This document shows positions 1 through 8,724 of a stretch of DNA of 64,000 bases, in pieces. The notes beneath the pieces are model-generated. The model ran no database searches. It was not told the origin of the DNA and saw nothing but the letters and a program-made list of their open reading frames with translations. The position numbers were made by a program, and so were the translations under genes. The DNA lies in contig QHSL01000059.1 in the NCBI GenBank assembly GCA_003220435.1, forward strand, positions 1 through 64,000, written 5' to 3'. Numbering within the stretch: position 1 is the stretch's first letter; each line of letters starts with the position of its first letter. The stretch is from Candidatus Rokuibacteriota bacterium. Its GTDB lineage: Bacteria > Methylomirabilota > Methylomirabilia > Rokubacteriales > CSP1-6.

Positions 1-498
1 CCGTTCCTGCTGCTGGCGACCGCGAGCGCCTCCGGCCGCTGCGACGTCTCGCCCAAGGGCGACGCGCCCGGCTTCGTCCACGTGCTCGACGAGCGCCGGC
101 TGGTGATTCCCGACCGGCCCGGCAACAAGCGGCTCGACGGCATGCGCAACATCCTCGAGAACCCTCACGTCGGGCTGATCTTCCTGATCCCTGGACGCGA
201 GGAGACCCTGCGCGTGAACGGACGCGCGTGGATCGTCCGCGACGAGGAGATCCTGGCCAAGCTGTCGGCGCGAGACAAGCTGCCGCAGCTCGCGATCGCC
301 GTCGAGACCGAGGAGGTCTTCTTCCACTGTCCCAAGGCCTTCCGGCGCTCCAAGCTCTGGGAGCCGGCGAGCTGGCCTGATCGCGACGCGCTTCCGACGA
401 TGGCGTGTGTCCTGTACGAGAAGCTCCAGCCGGTGGGTAAGACTCTCGAGGAGTACTTGCGCGAGAGCGAGGAAGGGCTCCAGAGGACGCTCTATTGA
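1..498 (+). CDS. PPOX-class FMN-binding flavoprotein (5' end outside window)
   Basis: The frame is open from the first base, so the start lies upstream; 165 residues are visible. The visible part carries the split-barrel core of the pyridoxamine 5'-phosphate oxidase-like family: FLLLATAS, then DVSPKGDAPGFV, then NKRLDGMRNILENP followed by a hydrophobic strand. This is the pattern of the family often called MSMEG_1061-like, soluble FMN proteins of about 200 residues whose substrates are mostly unknown. A later stretch, CPKAFRRSKLW, is also typical. It ends just before the hydantoinase gene and may be co-transcribed with it. The family is clear; a specific reaction is not. Confidence 0.8.
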   Translation, partial: PFLLLATASASGRCDVSPKGDAPGFVHVLDERRLVIPDRPGNKRLDGMRNILENPHVGLIFLIPGREETLRVNGRAWIVRDEEILAKLSARDKLPQLAIAVETEEVFFHCPKAFRRSKLWEPASWPDRDALPTMACVLYEKLQPVGKTLEEYLRESEEGLQRTLY

Positions 499-505
499 TG
501 GCGCG

Positions 506-2551
506 GTGAGCCGCCGCTACCGCATCGGGATCGACGTCGGCGGCACCTTCACCGATCTCGTCGCGGCGGACGAGCGCGGCACGGTCACGATCGCCAAATC
601 CGCCTCGACTCCGGCGGATCCCTCCGACGGCCTCGTCGACGGACTGGGCCTCCTCGCGGCCGAGCTGGGGACCGACCTCCGCGGGCTCCTCGCCCAGACC
701 GATTCGATCGTGCACGGCACGACCGTCGCGACCAACGCGCTGCTCGAGCGCAAGGGCGCGCGGGTCGGGCTCCTGACCACCGAAGGGCACCGCGACGTCA
801 TCGAGATGCGCGAGGGGCTGAAGGACGATCGCTACAACCTCCGCATGGCGCCGCCGGTGCCGCTCGTGCCGCGCGCCCGCCGCCTGGGCGTCCGCGAGCG
901 CATGCGCTTCGACGGCACCGTGGCCACGCCGCTCGGCGCCCGCTCGCTCGAGGCCGCCGTCACCGCGCTCGAGAGGGCGCGCGTGGACGCGGTGGCCGTC
1001 TGCTACCTGCACTCGTACCGGAACCCGCGGCACGAATCTTTGACGGGACGCGCCCTGGCCCGGCGCCTGCCCGGCGTCTACGTGTCGCTCTCGTCCGAGG
1101 TCCTGCCGCAGATCAAGGAATACGAGCGGGTGTGGACGACCGTGGTCAACGCGTACGTGGGGCCGACGCTGTCGCGGTATCTGGCGAGCCTGGCGGCGCG
1201 CCTCAAGGGCCACGGCTATCGCGGCGATGTGCTGATCATGCAGTCGCACGGCGGCGTGGCGCTCGTCCGCGAAGCCGCGCGGCTCGCCGCCGGCGCGGTG
1301 CTGTCGGGGCCGGCGGGCGGCGTCGCGGCCGGCCGCTACAGCGCGCGCCTCCTCGGCGAGGGCAACCTGATCACCTTCGACATGGGGGGGACGTCCACGG
1401 ACATCGCGCTCCTGCGATCGGGCGAGCCCCAGCTCACCGGCGAGAAGACCGTCGGGGCCGCGAAGGTCGCGCTGCCGGCGATCGACATCCACACGCTCGG
1501 CGCCGGCGGCGGCTCGGTCGCGTCGGTGGACGCGGGCGGGATCCTCCACGTCGGGCCCGAGAGCGCCGGGGCCGAGCCGGGTCCGGCGTGCTACGGCAAG
1601 GGCGGCTCGCGCGCGACCGTGACCGACGCCAATCTGGTGCTGGGCTTCCTGGATCCCGGGAACTTCCTGGGCGGCCGCATCGCGCTCGACGCCGCGGCGG
1701 CGGGCGCGGCCGTCGACGCGGTGGCCGCCCGGCTCGGCACGACGCCGCTGCGCGCGGCCGAAGGCATCTCGAAGGTCGTCAACACGAACATGGCCGAGGG
1801 GATCAAGATCGTCTCGGTCCGGCGCGGCGTGGACCCGCGCCGGTTCGCGCTGGTCGCCTTCGGCGGGGCCGCGGGGCTCCACGTCACCGAGGTCGCGCGC
1901 CTCCTCGAGATCCAGCGTGTGATCGTGCCCTCCGTCGCCGCAGTGCTGTCGGCCTGGGGCATGCTGGCGACGGACCTGCGCTACGAGATGGTGCGCTCGC
2001 ACGTCAGCGAGGTCGGGCGCATGACCGCCGCGGGATTGCGCAAGCTCTTCGCGGCGCTCGAACGCCAAGGCCGCAAGCACCTCGCGCGCTTCGAGGGCGA
2101 CGTCACCGTGCGGCGCGCGCTCGACATGCGTTACGGCGAGCAGATCTTCGAGATCTCGGTGGACCTCGAGGGCGTGGACCCCGCGGCGCCGGATCTGCTG
2201 GACCAGGCGGCCGCGCGCTTCCACCGTCGTCACGAGGAACTCTACGCGTACAACGCGCCGGGCCAGGAGGTCGTCATCGTCAACGCGCGTGTCGCGGTCA
2301 TCGGCGCGCTGCCGGTGTTGCCGGCCGGCGCCGGAACGGTGGAACGGCGCGCCGCCGCCCCGCCCGCGCGCCGGCGCGTCTGGCTGGGCGACTGGGTCGA
2401 GGTGCCAGTGCACCGGCTGGACGGGCTCGCCGCCGGGCTCGAGGCCAAGGGGCCGGCCATCTTCGAGTCGGCGACCACGACCGTGCTCCTCCGCGAGGGC
2501 GAGCGGGTCACCGTCACGCCCCACGGCTGGCTCGACATCCGGCTCGGCTGA
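506..2551 (+). CDS. Hydantoinase/oxoprolinase family protein, subunit A
   Basis: This 681-residue protein matches the HyuA family, which cleaves hydantoins, 5-oxoproline or related amides (or carboxylates ketones) in an ATP-dependent way, usually with a HyuB subunit. The N-terminus has the acetate-kinase-fold phosphate motif GIDVGGTFTD. The second ATP motif DMGGTSTDI lies near residue 292 and is followed by GAGGGS. The GTG at 506 is chosen because it precedes the first conserved motif directly; an in-frame extension further upstream would overlap the previous gene. No HyuB gene follows; the next gene, 4 bp on, is an MFS carrier. The exact substrate cannot be told. Confidence 0.88.
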   Translation: MSRRYRIGIDVGGTFTDLVAADERGTVTIAKSASTPADPSDGLVDGLGLLAAELGTDLRGLLAQTDSIVHGTTVATNALLERKGARVGLLTTEGHRDVIEMREGLKDDRYNLRMAPPVPLVPRARRLGVRERMRFDGTVATPLGARSLEAAVTALERARVDAVAVCYLHSYRNPRHESLTGRALARRLPGVYVSLSSEVLPQIKEYERVWTTVVNAYVGPTLSRYLASLAARLKGHGYRGDVLIMQSHGGVALVREAARLAAGAVLSGPAGGVAAGRYSARLLGEGNLITFDMGGTSTDIALLRSGEPQLTGEKTVGAAKVALPAIDIHTLGAGGGSVASVDAGGILHVGPESAGAEPGPACYGKGGSRATVTDANLVLGFLDPGNFLGGRIALDAAAAGAAVDAVAARLGTTPLRAAEGISKVVNTNMAEGIKIVSVRRGVDPRRFALVAFGGAAGLHVTEVARLLEIQRVIVPSVAAVLSAWGMLATDLRYEMVRSHVSEVGRMTAAGLRKLFAALERQGRKHLARFEGDVTVRRALDMRYGEQIFEISVDLEGVDPAAPDLLDQAAARFHRRHEELYAYNAPGQEVVIVNARVAVIGALPVLPAGAGTVERRAAAPPARRRVWLGDWVEVPVHRLDGLAAGLEAKGPAIFESATTTVLLREGERVTVTPHGWLDIRLG

Positions 2552-2555
2552 CCGC

Positions 2556-3830
2556 GTGACCGCGCATCTGCGCCACAACGTGGCGGCGCTCGGCGCCGAC
2601 TACGCGCTCTTCGTCGTGGGTCTGACGCTCGCCTCGCAATCCACGCTGCTGCCCGCGTTCGCGGCCTACCTGGGCGCGCCCAACGTCGTCATCGGCGCGA
2701 TTCCGGCCGTGATGACGCTGGGCTGGTTCATGCCCTCGCTGTTCGCGGCTGGCCACACCGAGGCGCTTCCGAGCAAGCTGCCGTTCATCCTTCGCTACAC
2801 GATTTGGGAGCGCGTGCCGTTCGCGATCCTGGCCCTGACTGCGTTCTTCGTCGCCGGACCCGCGCCGGTCGTGGCGCTGGTCCTGCTGCTGCTGATGCTG
2901 CTGGTGACCACGGGCGTCGGTGGTGTGCTCATGCCGGCGTGGATGGATCTGATCGGCCGGGTGATCCCTGTGACAGCGCGGGGGCGCTTCTTCGCGTTCG
3001 CGAACCTCGTGGCCAGCGCCGGCGGCTTCGCCGGCAGCTTCGCGATCGCGTCGATCCTGGCGGCGGTCGCGGCGCCGGCGAGCTACGGCGTGTGTTTCGC
3101 CTTCGCCACGGCCTGTATGGCCCTCTCGTACGTCGCACTGGCATTGGTGCGCGAGCCGGCGGCCATCGCGCCCGCCGAGCGCGTGACGCTGCGCGCCTAT
3201 CTGTCGCGAATCCCGGCGGTGCTGGGCCGCGATCGGAACCTGTCCTGGTATCTCGGCGCCCGGGCGTTCGCGGTCATCGGCTCGGTCGGCGGCGGCTTCT
3301 ACACCGTCTACGCGCTCGCCGCATGGGAGGCGCCACCGTCGCAAGTCGGGGTCTTCACCACGCTCATGACCCTCGGTCAGATGGGGGCGAACGTGGTCCT
3401 CGGCTGGCTCGCCGACCGGCACGGTCACCGCCTGGTGATCATCACGGGTCTCCTCGCGACGCTCGCCGGCAATGTCATCGCGCTCGCGGCTCCGACCATC
3501 GGCATCTTCGGCGCCGTCTTTGTCCTGATGGGCGTTCATCTCGCCGCGATGAACGTATCGACGCTGAACGTCCTCCTGGAATTCGCGCCGGTCCCGGCGG
3601 AGCAGCCGACCTACATCGGTCTGGGGACGACCTTGATGGCGCCCATCGCTTTCAGCGCGCCGCTGGCCGCCGGGCTCCTGGCCGACGCGCTCAGCTACAC
3701 GGCGGTGTTCGGGGTCGCCACCGTGGCCGGCGTGATCGCGCTCGGGGTCATCGTCGCGCGCGTGCGTGATCCGCGCTGGACGGTGGCGACGCCCGCTGCC
3801 GTCGGCGATAGGATGGAGACCCTCACGTGA
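2556..3830 (+). CDS. MFS transporter
   Basis: The product is a polytopic inner-membrane protein of 424 residues with about 12 hydrophobic segments, split into two halves by a polar loop near residue 205. The loop after segment 10 carries LADRHGHR, a typical major-facilitator signature. The GTG at 2556 is 4 bp after the hydantoinase stop, and its own stop overlaps the next start (GTGA), so the three genes are probably one transcript. Uptake of the hydantoinase or reductase substrate is a reasonable guess from position only. Confidence 0.85.
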   Translation: MTAHLRHNVAALGADYALFVVGLTLASQSTLLPAFAAYLGAPNVVIGAIPAVMTLGWFMPSLFAAGHTEALPSKLPFILRYTIWERVPFAILALTAFFVAGPAPVVALVLLLLMLLVTTGVGGVLMPAWMDLIGRVIPVTARGRFFAFANLVASAGGFAGSFAIASILAAVAAPASYGVCFAFATACMALSYVALALVREPAAIAPAERVTLRAYLSRIPAVLGRDRNLSWYLGARAFAVIGSVGGGFYTVYALAAWEAPPSQVGVFTTLMTLGQMGANVVLGWLADRHGHRLVIITGLLATLAGNVIALAAPTIGIFGAVFVLMGVHLAAMNVSTLNVLLEFAPVPAEQPTYIGLGTTLMAPIAFSAPLAAGLLADALSYTAVFGVATVAGVIALGVIVARVRDPRWTVATPAAVGDRMETLT

Positions 3831-4630
3831 TCAAGCGTCTCTTCGGAGCCACCGGCGTGCAGGTGCCCGTCATCGGCCAGGGTACCTGGCGCATGGGCGA
3901 GAGCCGCTCGAGCCAGAAGGGGGAGATCGCCTCGCTGCGCCTGGGCATCGAGCTCGGGCTGACCCACATCGACACCGCCGAGATGTACGCCGACGGCGGG
4001 GCCGAGCGCGTCGTGGCCCAGGCGATCAAGGGGGTCGCGCGCGACAGCCTCTTTCTCGTCACGAAGGTGCTGCCGTCGAACGCGTCGGCGACCGGCACCA
4101 TCAAGGCGTGCGAGCAGTCGCTCAAGCGGCTGGAAGTCGACCACGTGGACGTCTTTCTCATTCATTGGTGGTCGTCCCAGCATCCGGTCGCCGACACGAT
4201 GCGCGCCATGCAGACGCTGGTCACCCGCGGGCTCACGCGGTTCGTCGGGGTGTCGAACTTCGACGTCGCCCAGATGCGCGAGGCTCAGGCGGCGCTGGGC
4301 GGCACGCGCCTGGCCTGCAACCAGGTGCTCTACCATCTGCGCGACCGCGGGATCGAGAGCGAGCTGCTGCCCCACTGCGGGCGCGAGCGGGTCGCCGTCG
4401 TCGGCTACACGCCGCTCAACCGCGGCGGGTTCCTCCGCGACGCGGTGGCCGAGATCGCCAAGCGCCACGGGCGTACCACGCGGCAGGTGACGCTGAACTT
4501 TCTCACCCGACGGGCCCCGCTCTTCACGATTCCCAAGGCGAGCCAGCCCGAGCACGTTCGCGAGAACGCGGCCGCCCTCGACTTCAAGCTGACGCCGGAC
4601 GAGCTCCGGGCGATCGACGAAGCGTTTTGA
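3827..4630 (+). CDS. Aldo/keto reductase
   Basis: This 267-residue (beta/alpha)8 NADPH-dependent oxidoreductase is of normal family length. All four catalytic residues of the family are visible: Asp49 and Tyr54 in HIDTAEMY, Lys80 in LVTKV and His113 in FLIHWW. The C-terminal cofactor segment FTIPKASQPEHVRENAAAL is intact. It starts with GTG overlapping the stop of the MFS gene and is the last gene of that operon. It ends tail-to-tail against the minus-strand CMD gene with no spacer. The carbonyl substrate is unknown. Confidence 0.9.
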   Translation: MIKRLFGATGVQVPVIGQGTWRMGESRSSQKGEIASLRLGIELGLTHIDTAEMYADGGAERVVAQAIKGVARDSLFLVTKVLPSNASATGTIKACEQSLKRLEVDHVDVFLIHWWSSQHPVADTMRAMQTLVTRGLTRFVGVSNFDVAQMREAQAALGGTRLACNQVLYHLRDRGIESELLPHCGRERVAVVGYTPLNRGGFLRDAVAEIAKRHGRTTRQVTLNFLTRRAPLFTIPKASQPEHVRENAAALDFKLTPDELRAIDEAF

Positions 4631-5188
4631 TCAGGGCGGGGGGAGGGAGGCGGCGAAGCGCTCGGGTGCGAGCTTGAGGCCGTTGGCGAAGAACGAGACC
4701 GTGTGGTAGAAGCCCACGAGCGCGATCGCCTCGAAAATCTGCTCGAGGCTGAAGGCGCCGGACAGCTCCTTCCACAGCTCGTCGGTGATCGAGGACGAGT
4801 CGTGTAGTTGGTCGACGAGCCGGATCAGCAGCTGCTCCTCCGCGCTCCACGCGGGATCCGCGCCATCGCCGCGCGCGGTGGCGCGCACCTGCTCGGGGGT
4901 CAGCGCGACGCGCTGGGCGAAGAACGCCACGTGGACGCCCCACTCGTAGGCGCAGCCGCAGCGCGCGCAGGTGCGGTCGATCACGATCTCGCGGTGGCGC
5001 AGCGAAAGCGGGCCGCGGTCGAGCAGGCTGCCGGCGCGAAAGCGCTCGTAGACGCGCGGCACGCGCGCCAGCGTCGTGAACAATGAGAGCGGCGGCACCC
5101 CGGGCGGCATGATCTTGTCGAAGATGGCCTGCAGCTCCGGCGGATAGGGCGGCGCGACCGGCTCGACGCGGGGCGGCGGCGTGGTCAT
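4631..5188 (-). CDS. Carboxymuconolactone decarboxylase (CMD) family protein
   Basis: A 185-residue all-helical protein of the CMD/AhpD superfamily. The core motif TCARCGCAYEWGVH has the cysteine pair and the conserved Glu and His found in the redox or decarboxylase members. The long N-terminal helix and the Leu-rich C-terminus ending in NGLKLAPERF match the stand-alone type common in soil bacteria, whose reactions are mostly undefined. The ATG at 5188 overlaps the stop of the upstream gene (ATGA), so it is the third gene of a cupin / SnoaL-like / CMD operon. Confidence 0.85.
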   Translation of the reverse strand: MTTPPPRVEPVAPPYPPELQAIFDKIMPPGVPPLSLFTTLARVPRVYERFRAGSLLDRGPLSLRHREIVIDRTCARCGCAYEWGVHVAFFAQRVALTPEQVRATARGDGADPAWSAEEQLLIRLVDQLHDSSSITDELWKELSGAFSLEQIFEAIALVGFYHTVSFFANGLKLAPERFAASLPPP

Positions 5189-5538
5189 CTCTCTAAGCTC
5201 CTCGATGGCGGCTCGCGAATCTCCATGGCGCGGATCAGGCCGTCGCGAAGGTCGTAGACGTGGTGAACCACGCGGTCGGCCATCACGGTCCCGGAGCGAT
5301 CGCGGACCACTTGATGGACCTCGACCCTGATCCGCCCGGCCGCGTCGGTCTCGAAGCGCAGCGGCTCGACGTGCGGATCGATGAGGACCCACTGACGCGT
5401 CCAGTAGTCCCGGACGCCCTGGTGACCGTGGATCTGGCCGCCTTCCATGCCGTTCGGCCGGACGACGTCCGGGTGCATCGTCGCCAGGACGGACTCGACG
5501 TCGCGGGCGTTGAACGCGTCGCAGGCCGCGATCGGCAC
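5185..5538 (-). CDS. SnoaL-like / NTF2-fold protein
   Basis: A 117-residue protein with the cone-shaped NTF2 fold signature: an N-terminal helix with AFNARDVESVLATMHPDV, a loop with HGHQGVRDYW, then long beta strands ending in a polar tail. Members include small cyclases, isomerases and binding proteins; the motif alone does not give the reaction. The GTG at 5538 begins directly before the conserved helix. The frame stays open upstream, so a slightly longer protein is possible. It lies between the cupin and CMD genes and overlaps the latter by four bases. Confidence 0.75.
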   Translation of the reverse strand: MPIAACDAFNARDVESVLATMHPDVVRPNGMEGGQIHGHQGVRDYWTRQWVLIDPHVEPLRFETDAAGRIRVEVHQVVRDRSGTVMADRVVHHVYDLRDGLIRAMEIREPPSRSLER

Positions 5539-5560
5539 CTCACGGTCGGCGCGCGCGGGC

Positions 5561-5896
5561 TCAGACGAGCGGGACGTAGTCGTACTCGCCGAGACCCTGG
5601 AGCACTAGGAACACCGCCGAGGCGTCGCCGCCGTTCGTGACGAGATGCGGCCGGCGTGCCCGGACCGTGTAGGTCTCGCCGGGGCCGAGGCGTACTTCCG
5701 CCTTTGGGTCGCGGAGGAACAGGCGCAGGCGGCCTTCCAGGACGTAGAACGTGTCCTGGATGTTGTTGTGGTAGTGCCAGGGCACCTGCTGGCGGGGGCT
5801 GATCTGGAGCTCCTGGATCCTGAACCCCGGCCGCTCGGCGTGCCGTGCGCGGCGCTCGACTTCGTAGAGGTGGCTCGCGTCCTTCACGGCTTCCAT
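5561..5896 (-). CDS. Cupin-domain protein
   Basis: A 111-residue single cupin barrel. Cupin motif 1 appears as WHYHNNIQDTFYVLEG and motif 2 as LGPGETYTVRARRPH; the His residues would bind a metal ion. Similar small cupins act as dioxygenases, isomerases or sensors, so no reaction is assigned. The ATG at 5896 has a good Shine-Dalgarno (AAGGAGG) upstream. It is the first gene of a three-gene minus-strand operon, divergent from the enoyl-CoA hydratase gene across a perfect palindrome. Confidence 0.85.
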   Translation of the reverse strand: MEAVKDASHLYEVERRARHAERPGFRIQELQISPRQQVPWHYHNNIQDTFYVLEGRLRLFLRDPKAEVRLGPGETYTVRARRPHLVTNGGDASAVFLVLQGLGEYDYVPLV

Positions 5897-5914
5897 CGTC
5901 GGCGCCTCCTTCCC

Positions 5915-5936
5915 GTCGCGATGGTACCATCGCGAC
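5915..5936. promoter_or_regulatory. 22-bp perfect palindrome, probable shared promoter/operator
   Basis: Every base of the left half pairs with the right half around the centre GGTACC. Read in either direction it contains TACCAT, a plausible -10 box, about 6-7 bases from where transcription would start towards each gene. Both flanking genes also have Shine-Dalgarno sites, so the transcripts would have short leaders. It could equally be a repressor operator; the sequence cannot separate the two. Confidence 0.55.
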
Positions 5937-5959
5937 ACCGCCATCTCGGGAGGATCGCC

Positions 5960-6754
5960 ATGTCCCAGGACCTGCTGGAAGTCGTCAAGGATGGAGTCGC
6001 CGTGCTCACGCTCAACCGGCCCGACCGGCTGAACGCCATGTCGGGGCCGATGCTCGACGCGATGCTCGAGGCGCTGCCGCGTCTGGCCGACGACGGCGAC
6101 GTGGGCGTGGTGGTGCTCACCGGCGCCGGCCGCGGCTTCTGCGCCGGCGGCGACGTGAAGGCGATGGCCGAAGGGCGCGAGTTCGGTGGGACGACGCTCG
6201 AGGAGAAGGCGCAGGCGCTCCGCTCGAGCATGGAGGTCTCGCGCTGGCTGCACGAGATGCCCAAGGTGACGATCGCGATGGTCCGCGGCGCGGCCGCGGG
6301 CGCCGGGCTCTCGCTGGCGCTCGCGTGCGACCTGCGCGTCGCCAGCGACACGGCGCGGTTCGCCACGGCGTTCGCCCGCGTCGGCTACTCCGGGGACTTC
6401 GGCGGCAGCTGGTACCTCACCCAGCTCGTCGGCAGCGCCAAGGCCCGCGAGCTCTACTACACGGCCGACATCGTCGACGCGCCGCAGGCGCTGGCGCTCG
6501 GCATCGTCAATCGCGTGGTGCCCGACGCGCGGCTCGAGGATGAGACGCTGGCGCTGGCCGGGCGGCTGGCGCGTGGCCCGCGGGTCGCGTATCGATATAT
6601 GAAGCGAAATTTCAACGCGGCCGAGAGCGGAACGCTCAAGGACTCGCTCGACCTCGAGGCGTGGCATCACACGCGCTGCGGGATGACGGAGGACCACCGG
6701 GAAGCCGCGAAGGCCTTCGTCGAGAAGCGCGAGCCCGTCTTCAAGGGACGCTGA
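5960..6754 (+). CDS. Enoyl-CoA hydratase/isomerase family protein (PaaG-like)
   Basis: A 264-residue crotonase-fold acyl-CoA enzyme. The oxyanion-hole motifs FCAGGDVK and VRGAAAGAGLSLALACDL are intact. In the segment GYSGDFGGSWYL the position that is Glu in classic hydratases is Asp, as in the ring-epoxide isomerase PaaG and related isomerases, so isomerisation is more likely than plain hydration. The start has a strong Shine-Dalgarno (GGGAGG). The stop overlaps the start of the TenA gene (TGATG). Confidence 0.87.
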   Translation: MSQDLLEVVKDGVAVLTLNRPDRLNAMSGPMLDAMLEALPRLADDGDVGVVVLTGAGRGFCAGGDVKAMAEGREFGGTTLEEKAQALRSSMEVSRWLHEMPKVTIAMVRGAAAGAGLSLALACDLRVASDTARFATAFARVGYSGDFGGSWYLTQLVGSAKARELYYTADIVDAPQALALGIVNRVVPDARLEDETLALAGRLARGPRVAYRYMKRNFNAAESGTLKDSLDLEAWHHTRCGMTEDHREAAKAFVEKREPVFKGR

Positions 6755-7416
6755 TGGCGTTCACCGACGAGCTCTGGCGATCGATCGGACCGATCTACGC
6801 CGCGATCCTTCGCCACCCTTTTCTGAGAGGGCTCACCGACGGCTCGCTCCCGCGCGAGAGCTTCAAGTTCTACGCGGTGCAGGACGCCCTCTACCTGCGC
6901 GAGTTCGCCCGAGCGCTGTCGTTGGCCGCCGCGCGCGCGCCCGAGGACGACTGGATCATCATGTTCAACGAGCACGCCGCTGGCGCCCTGAAGGTCGAGC
7001 GCGCGCTGCACGAGTCCTTCTTCAAGGATTTCGGGCTGACCCCCGCGGAGGTCGCGGCGACGCCGCTGGCCCCGACCAATCTCGCCTACACGAGCTATCT
7101 CCTGGCGGTCGCCTACGGCTCGCCCTTCCACGAGGCGATGGCGGCGCTGCTGCCGTGCTACTGGATCTACTGGGAGGTCGGCAAGGAGCTCGAACGGATG
7201 GGATCAGGCGACCCCCTCTACAAGCGCTGGATCGGCACCTACGCCTCCGAGGACTTCGGCGGGGTCGTCAGGGCGGTGCTCGCGGCCACCGACCGGGTCG
7301 CGGCGCGGCTGACCCCGGCGGAGCGAGACGCGATGCGGGCCCACTTCGTCACGACCAGTCGCTACGAGTGGATGTTCTGGGACATGGGCCTGCGGCGCGA
7401 AGGCTGGCCAGTCTAG
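6754..7416 (+). CDS. tenA: TenA family protein (thiaminase II / aminopyrimidine aminohydrolase)
   Basis: A 220-residue helical haem-oxygenase-fold enzyme of normal TenA length. TenA salvages pyrimidine breakdown products of thiamine in the cytoplasm. Expected active-site residues are visible: Asp in QDALYLREFAR, the catalytic Cys with Tyr in LLPCYWIYWEVG, and the C-terminal Glu in SRYEWMFWDM. It overlaps the upstream acyl-CoA gene, which is an unusual partner; no other thiamine gene is in the window. Members with a Cys of this type usually act on amino-HMP. Confidence 0.88.
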   Translation: MAFTDELWRSIGPIYAAILRHPFLRGLTDGSLPRESFKFYAVQDALYLREFARALSLAAARAPEDDWIIMFNEHAAGALKVERALHESFFKDFGLTPAEVAATPLAPTNLAYTSYLLAVAYGSPFHEAMAALLPCYWIYWEVGKELERMGSGDPLYKRWIGTYASEDFGGVVRAVLAATDRVAARLTPAERDAMRAHFVTTSRYEWMFWDMGLRREGWPV

Positions 7417-7419
7417 GTG

Positions 7420-7902
7420 ATGGACCCCGAGCAGTTCCGGCGGGCGACCGAGATCTGGCAGGAGGCCTACCGCCACCAGATGCAAGGGGAGCTCGAGCGC
7501 GCGATCGAGCTCTACCGGAAATCGATCGAGGTATGCCCGACGGCGGAGGCGCACACGTTCCTCGGGTGGACCTATAGCTTTCAGGGCCGCCTCGACGAGG
7601 CGACGCAGGAGTGCCTCCGGGCGATACAGGTCGATCCCGACTTCGGGAATCCCTATAACGACATCGGCTGTTATCTGATGCAGCAGGACCGGATGGACGA
7701 GGCGATCCCCTGGCTGGAGAAGGCCAAGAACGCCAAGCGGTACGAACCCAAGCAATTCCCATACATGAACCTTGGCCGGATCTACGTGAAGCAGGGCCGG
7801 TGGTTCGACGCTCTCCGGGAATTCGAGGTGGCGGTACGCCTGGCGCCGTCCGACGCCGAGCTCAGGCGCACGCTCCACTCCCTGCGCGGGCGGCTGAACT
7901 GA
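7420..7902 (+). CDS. Tetratricopeptide-repeat protein
   Basis: A soluble protein of 160 residues with at least three consecutive TPR units (around residues 10-45, 45-80 and 95-130). Each has the small/large residue pattern, for example FLGWTYSFQGRLDEATQECL and GRIYVKQGRWFDALREFEVA. No enzymatic domain or signal peptide is seen, so a scaffold role is likely. The ATG at 7420 follows the TenA stop by three bases; GTG at 7417 is an alternative. It looks like the last gene of the hydratase-tenA operon. Confidence 0.8.
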   Translation: MDPEQFRRATEIWQEAYRHQMQGELERAIELYRKSIEVCPTAEAHTFLGWTYSFQGRLDEATQECLRAIQVDPDFGNPYNDIGCYLMQQDRMDEAIPWLEKAKNAKRYEPKQFPYMNLGRIYVKQGRWFDALREFEVAVRLAPSDAELRRTLHSLRGRLN

Positions 7903-8066
7903 CGGTCCCGTCAGCCGGCTGACTCCTCCTGTCCCGAAGCTGAACACCGGCCAGCCCGCCTGACGGCGCGTTTTGTCAGAAAAATCGCACCACTTCACGT
8001 CTGGCGACTCGGTTGCATCCGGCGACGCCGAGCCCGGCGCTAAGCGGGCATTGAGAGGAGGCCGCT

Positions 8067-8720
8067 ATGCATTCTGCGTTGAGGGTGGGACTGGTGCTGC
8101 CGGCGGTGGCGATGATGGTTGGTGGGTGCGTCGCCACGAGGGGCTGGGTCACAGAGCACGTGAGCAAGAAGGAAGTCGAGATCGACCAGAAGATCACTGG
8201 AGTCGACTCCCGGGTGACCCAGCGTGTCGACGGCGTGGATACGCGCCTGAAGACCGCGGAGGGCGGGTTGGCCGAGACCGGCCAGGTAGCGCGCGGCGCG
8301 CGCGAGCGGGCTGACGGCGCCTTCACCAAGGCCGACGAGACCGACAGCCGGCTGACCCGGCTGTGGTCGAACCGCAACGTCCGGGATCTGGTCGAGACCC
8401 AGCAGATCCTGTTCGGCTTCGACAAGTGGGACCTCAACGACAACGCGCAGACCGCGCTCACGTCGTTGGTCAAGGAGATGAAGGAGAACGTGCGCCTCAC
8501 GGTCGACCTCGAGGGCTACGCCGACCCGGTCGGGACGTACGCCTACAACGTGGGGCTGAGCCAGCGGCGCGTCGAGGCGGTTCGTCGCTTCCTGGTCGAG
8601 AAGGGCGTCGAGCTGCCGCGGATCCACCTGATCGGCCTGGGCCCGATCACCGAGCAGGGGACGCCCAACGACCAGAAGCGTCGCGTGACCGTGAAGCTGA
8701 TGGTGGCCAAGGAGAGTTAG
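8067..8720 (+). CDS. OmpA-family lipoprotein
   Basis: A 217-residue protein with a signal peptide and lipobox MVGGC near residue 21, so probably a lipid-anchored envelope protein. A coiled-coil-like region (residues 25-105) with repeated heptad-type V-x-x-R segments leads to an OmpA-like peptidoglycan-binding domain (residues 110-215), with ILFGFDKWDLN, GYADPVG, NVGLSQRRVEAVRRFL and NDQKRRVTV. The role is to tie the outer membrane to peptidoglycan. The start is supported by a Shine-Dalgarno AGAGGAGG. It ends five bases from the convergent hydrolase gene. Confidence 0.88.
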   Translation: MHSALRVGLVLPAVAMMVGGCVATRGWVTEHVSKKEVEIDQKITGVDSRVTQRVDGVDTRLKTAEGGLAETGQVARGARERADGAFTKADETDSRLTRLWSNRNVRDLVETQQILFGFDKWDLNDNAQTALTSLVKEMKENVRLTVDLEGYADPVGTYAYNVGLSQRRVEAVRRFLVEKGVELPRIHLIGLGPITEQGTPNDQKRRVTVKLMVAKES

Positions 8721-8724
8721 CGGC

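Noticed and set aside
7910-7923. 14-bp perfect palindrome after the TPR gene as a terminator or operator
   Set aside because: It has no loop and no T-run, and lies far from the next start; too little to support a call.
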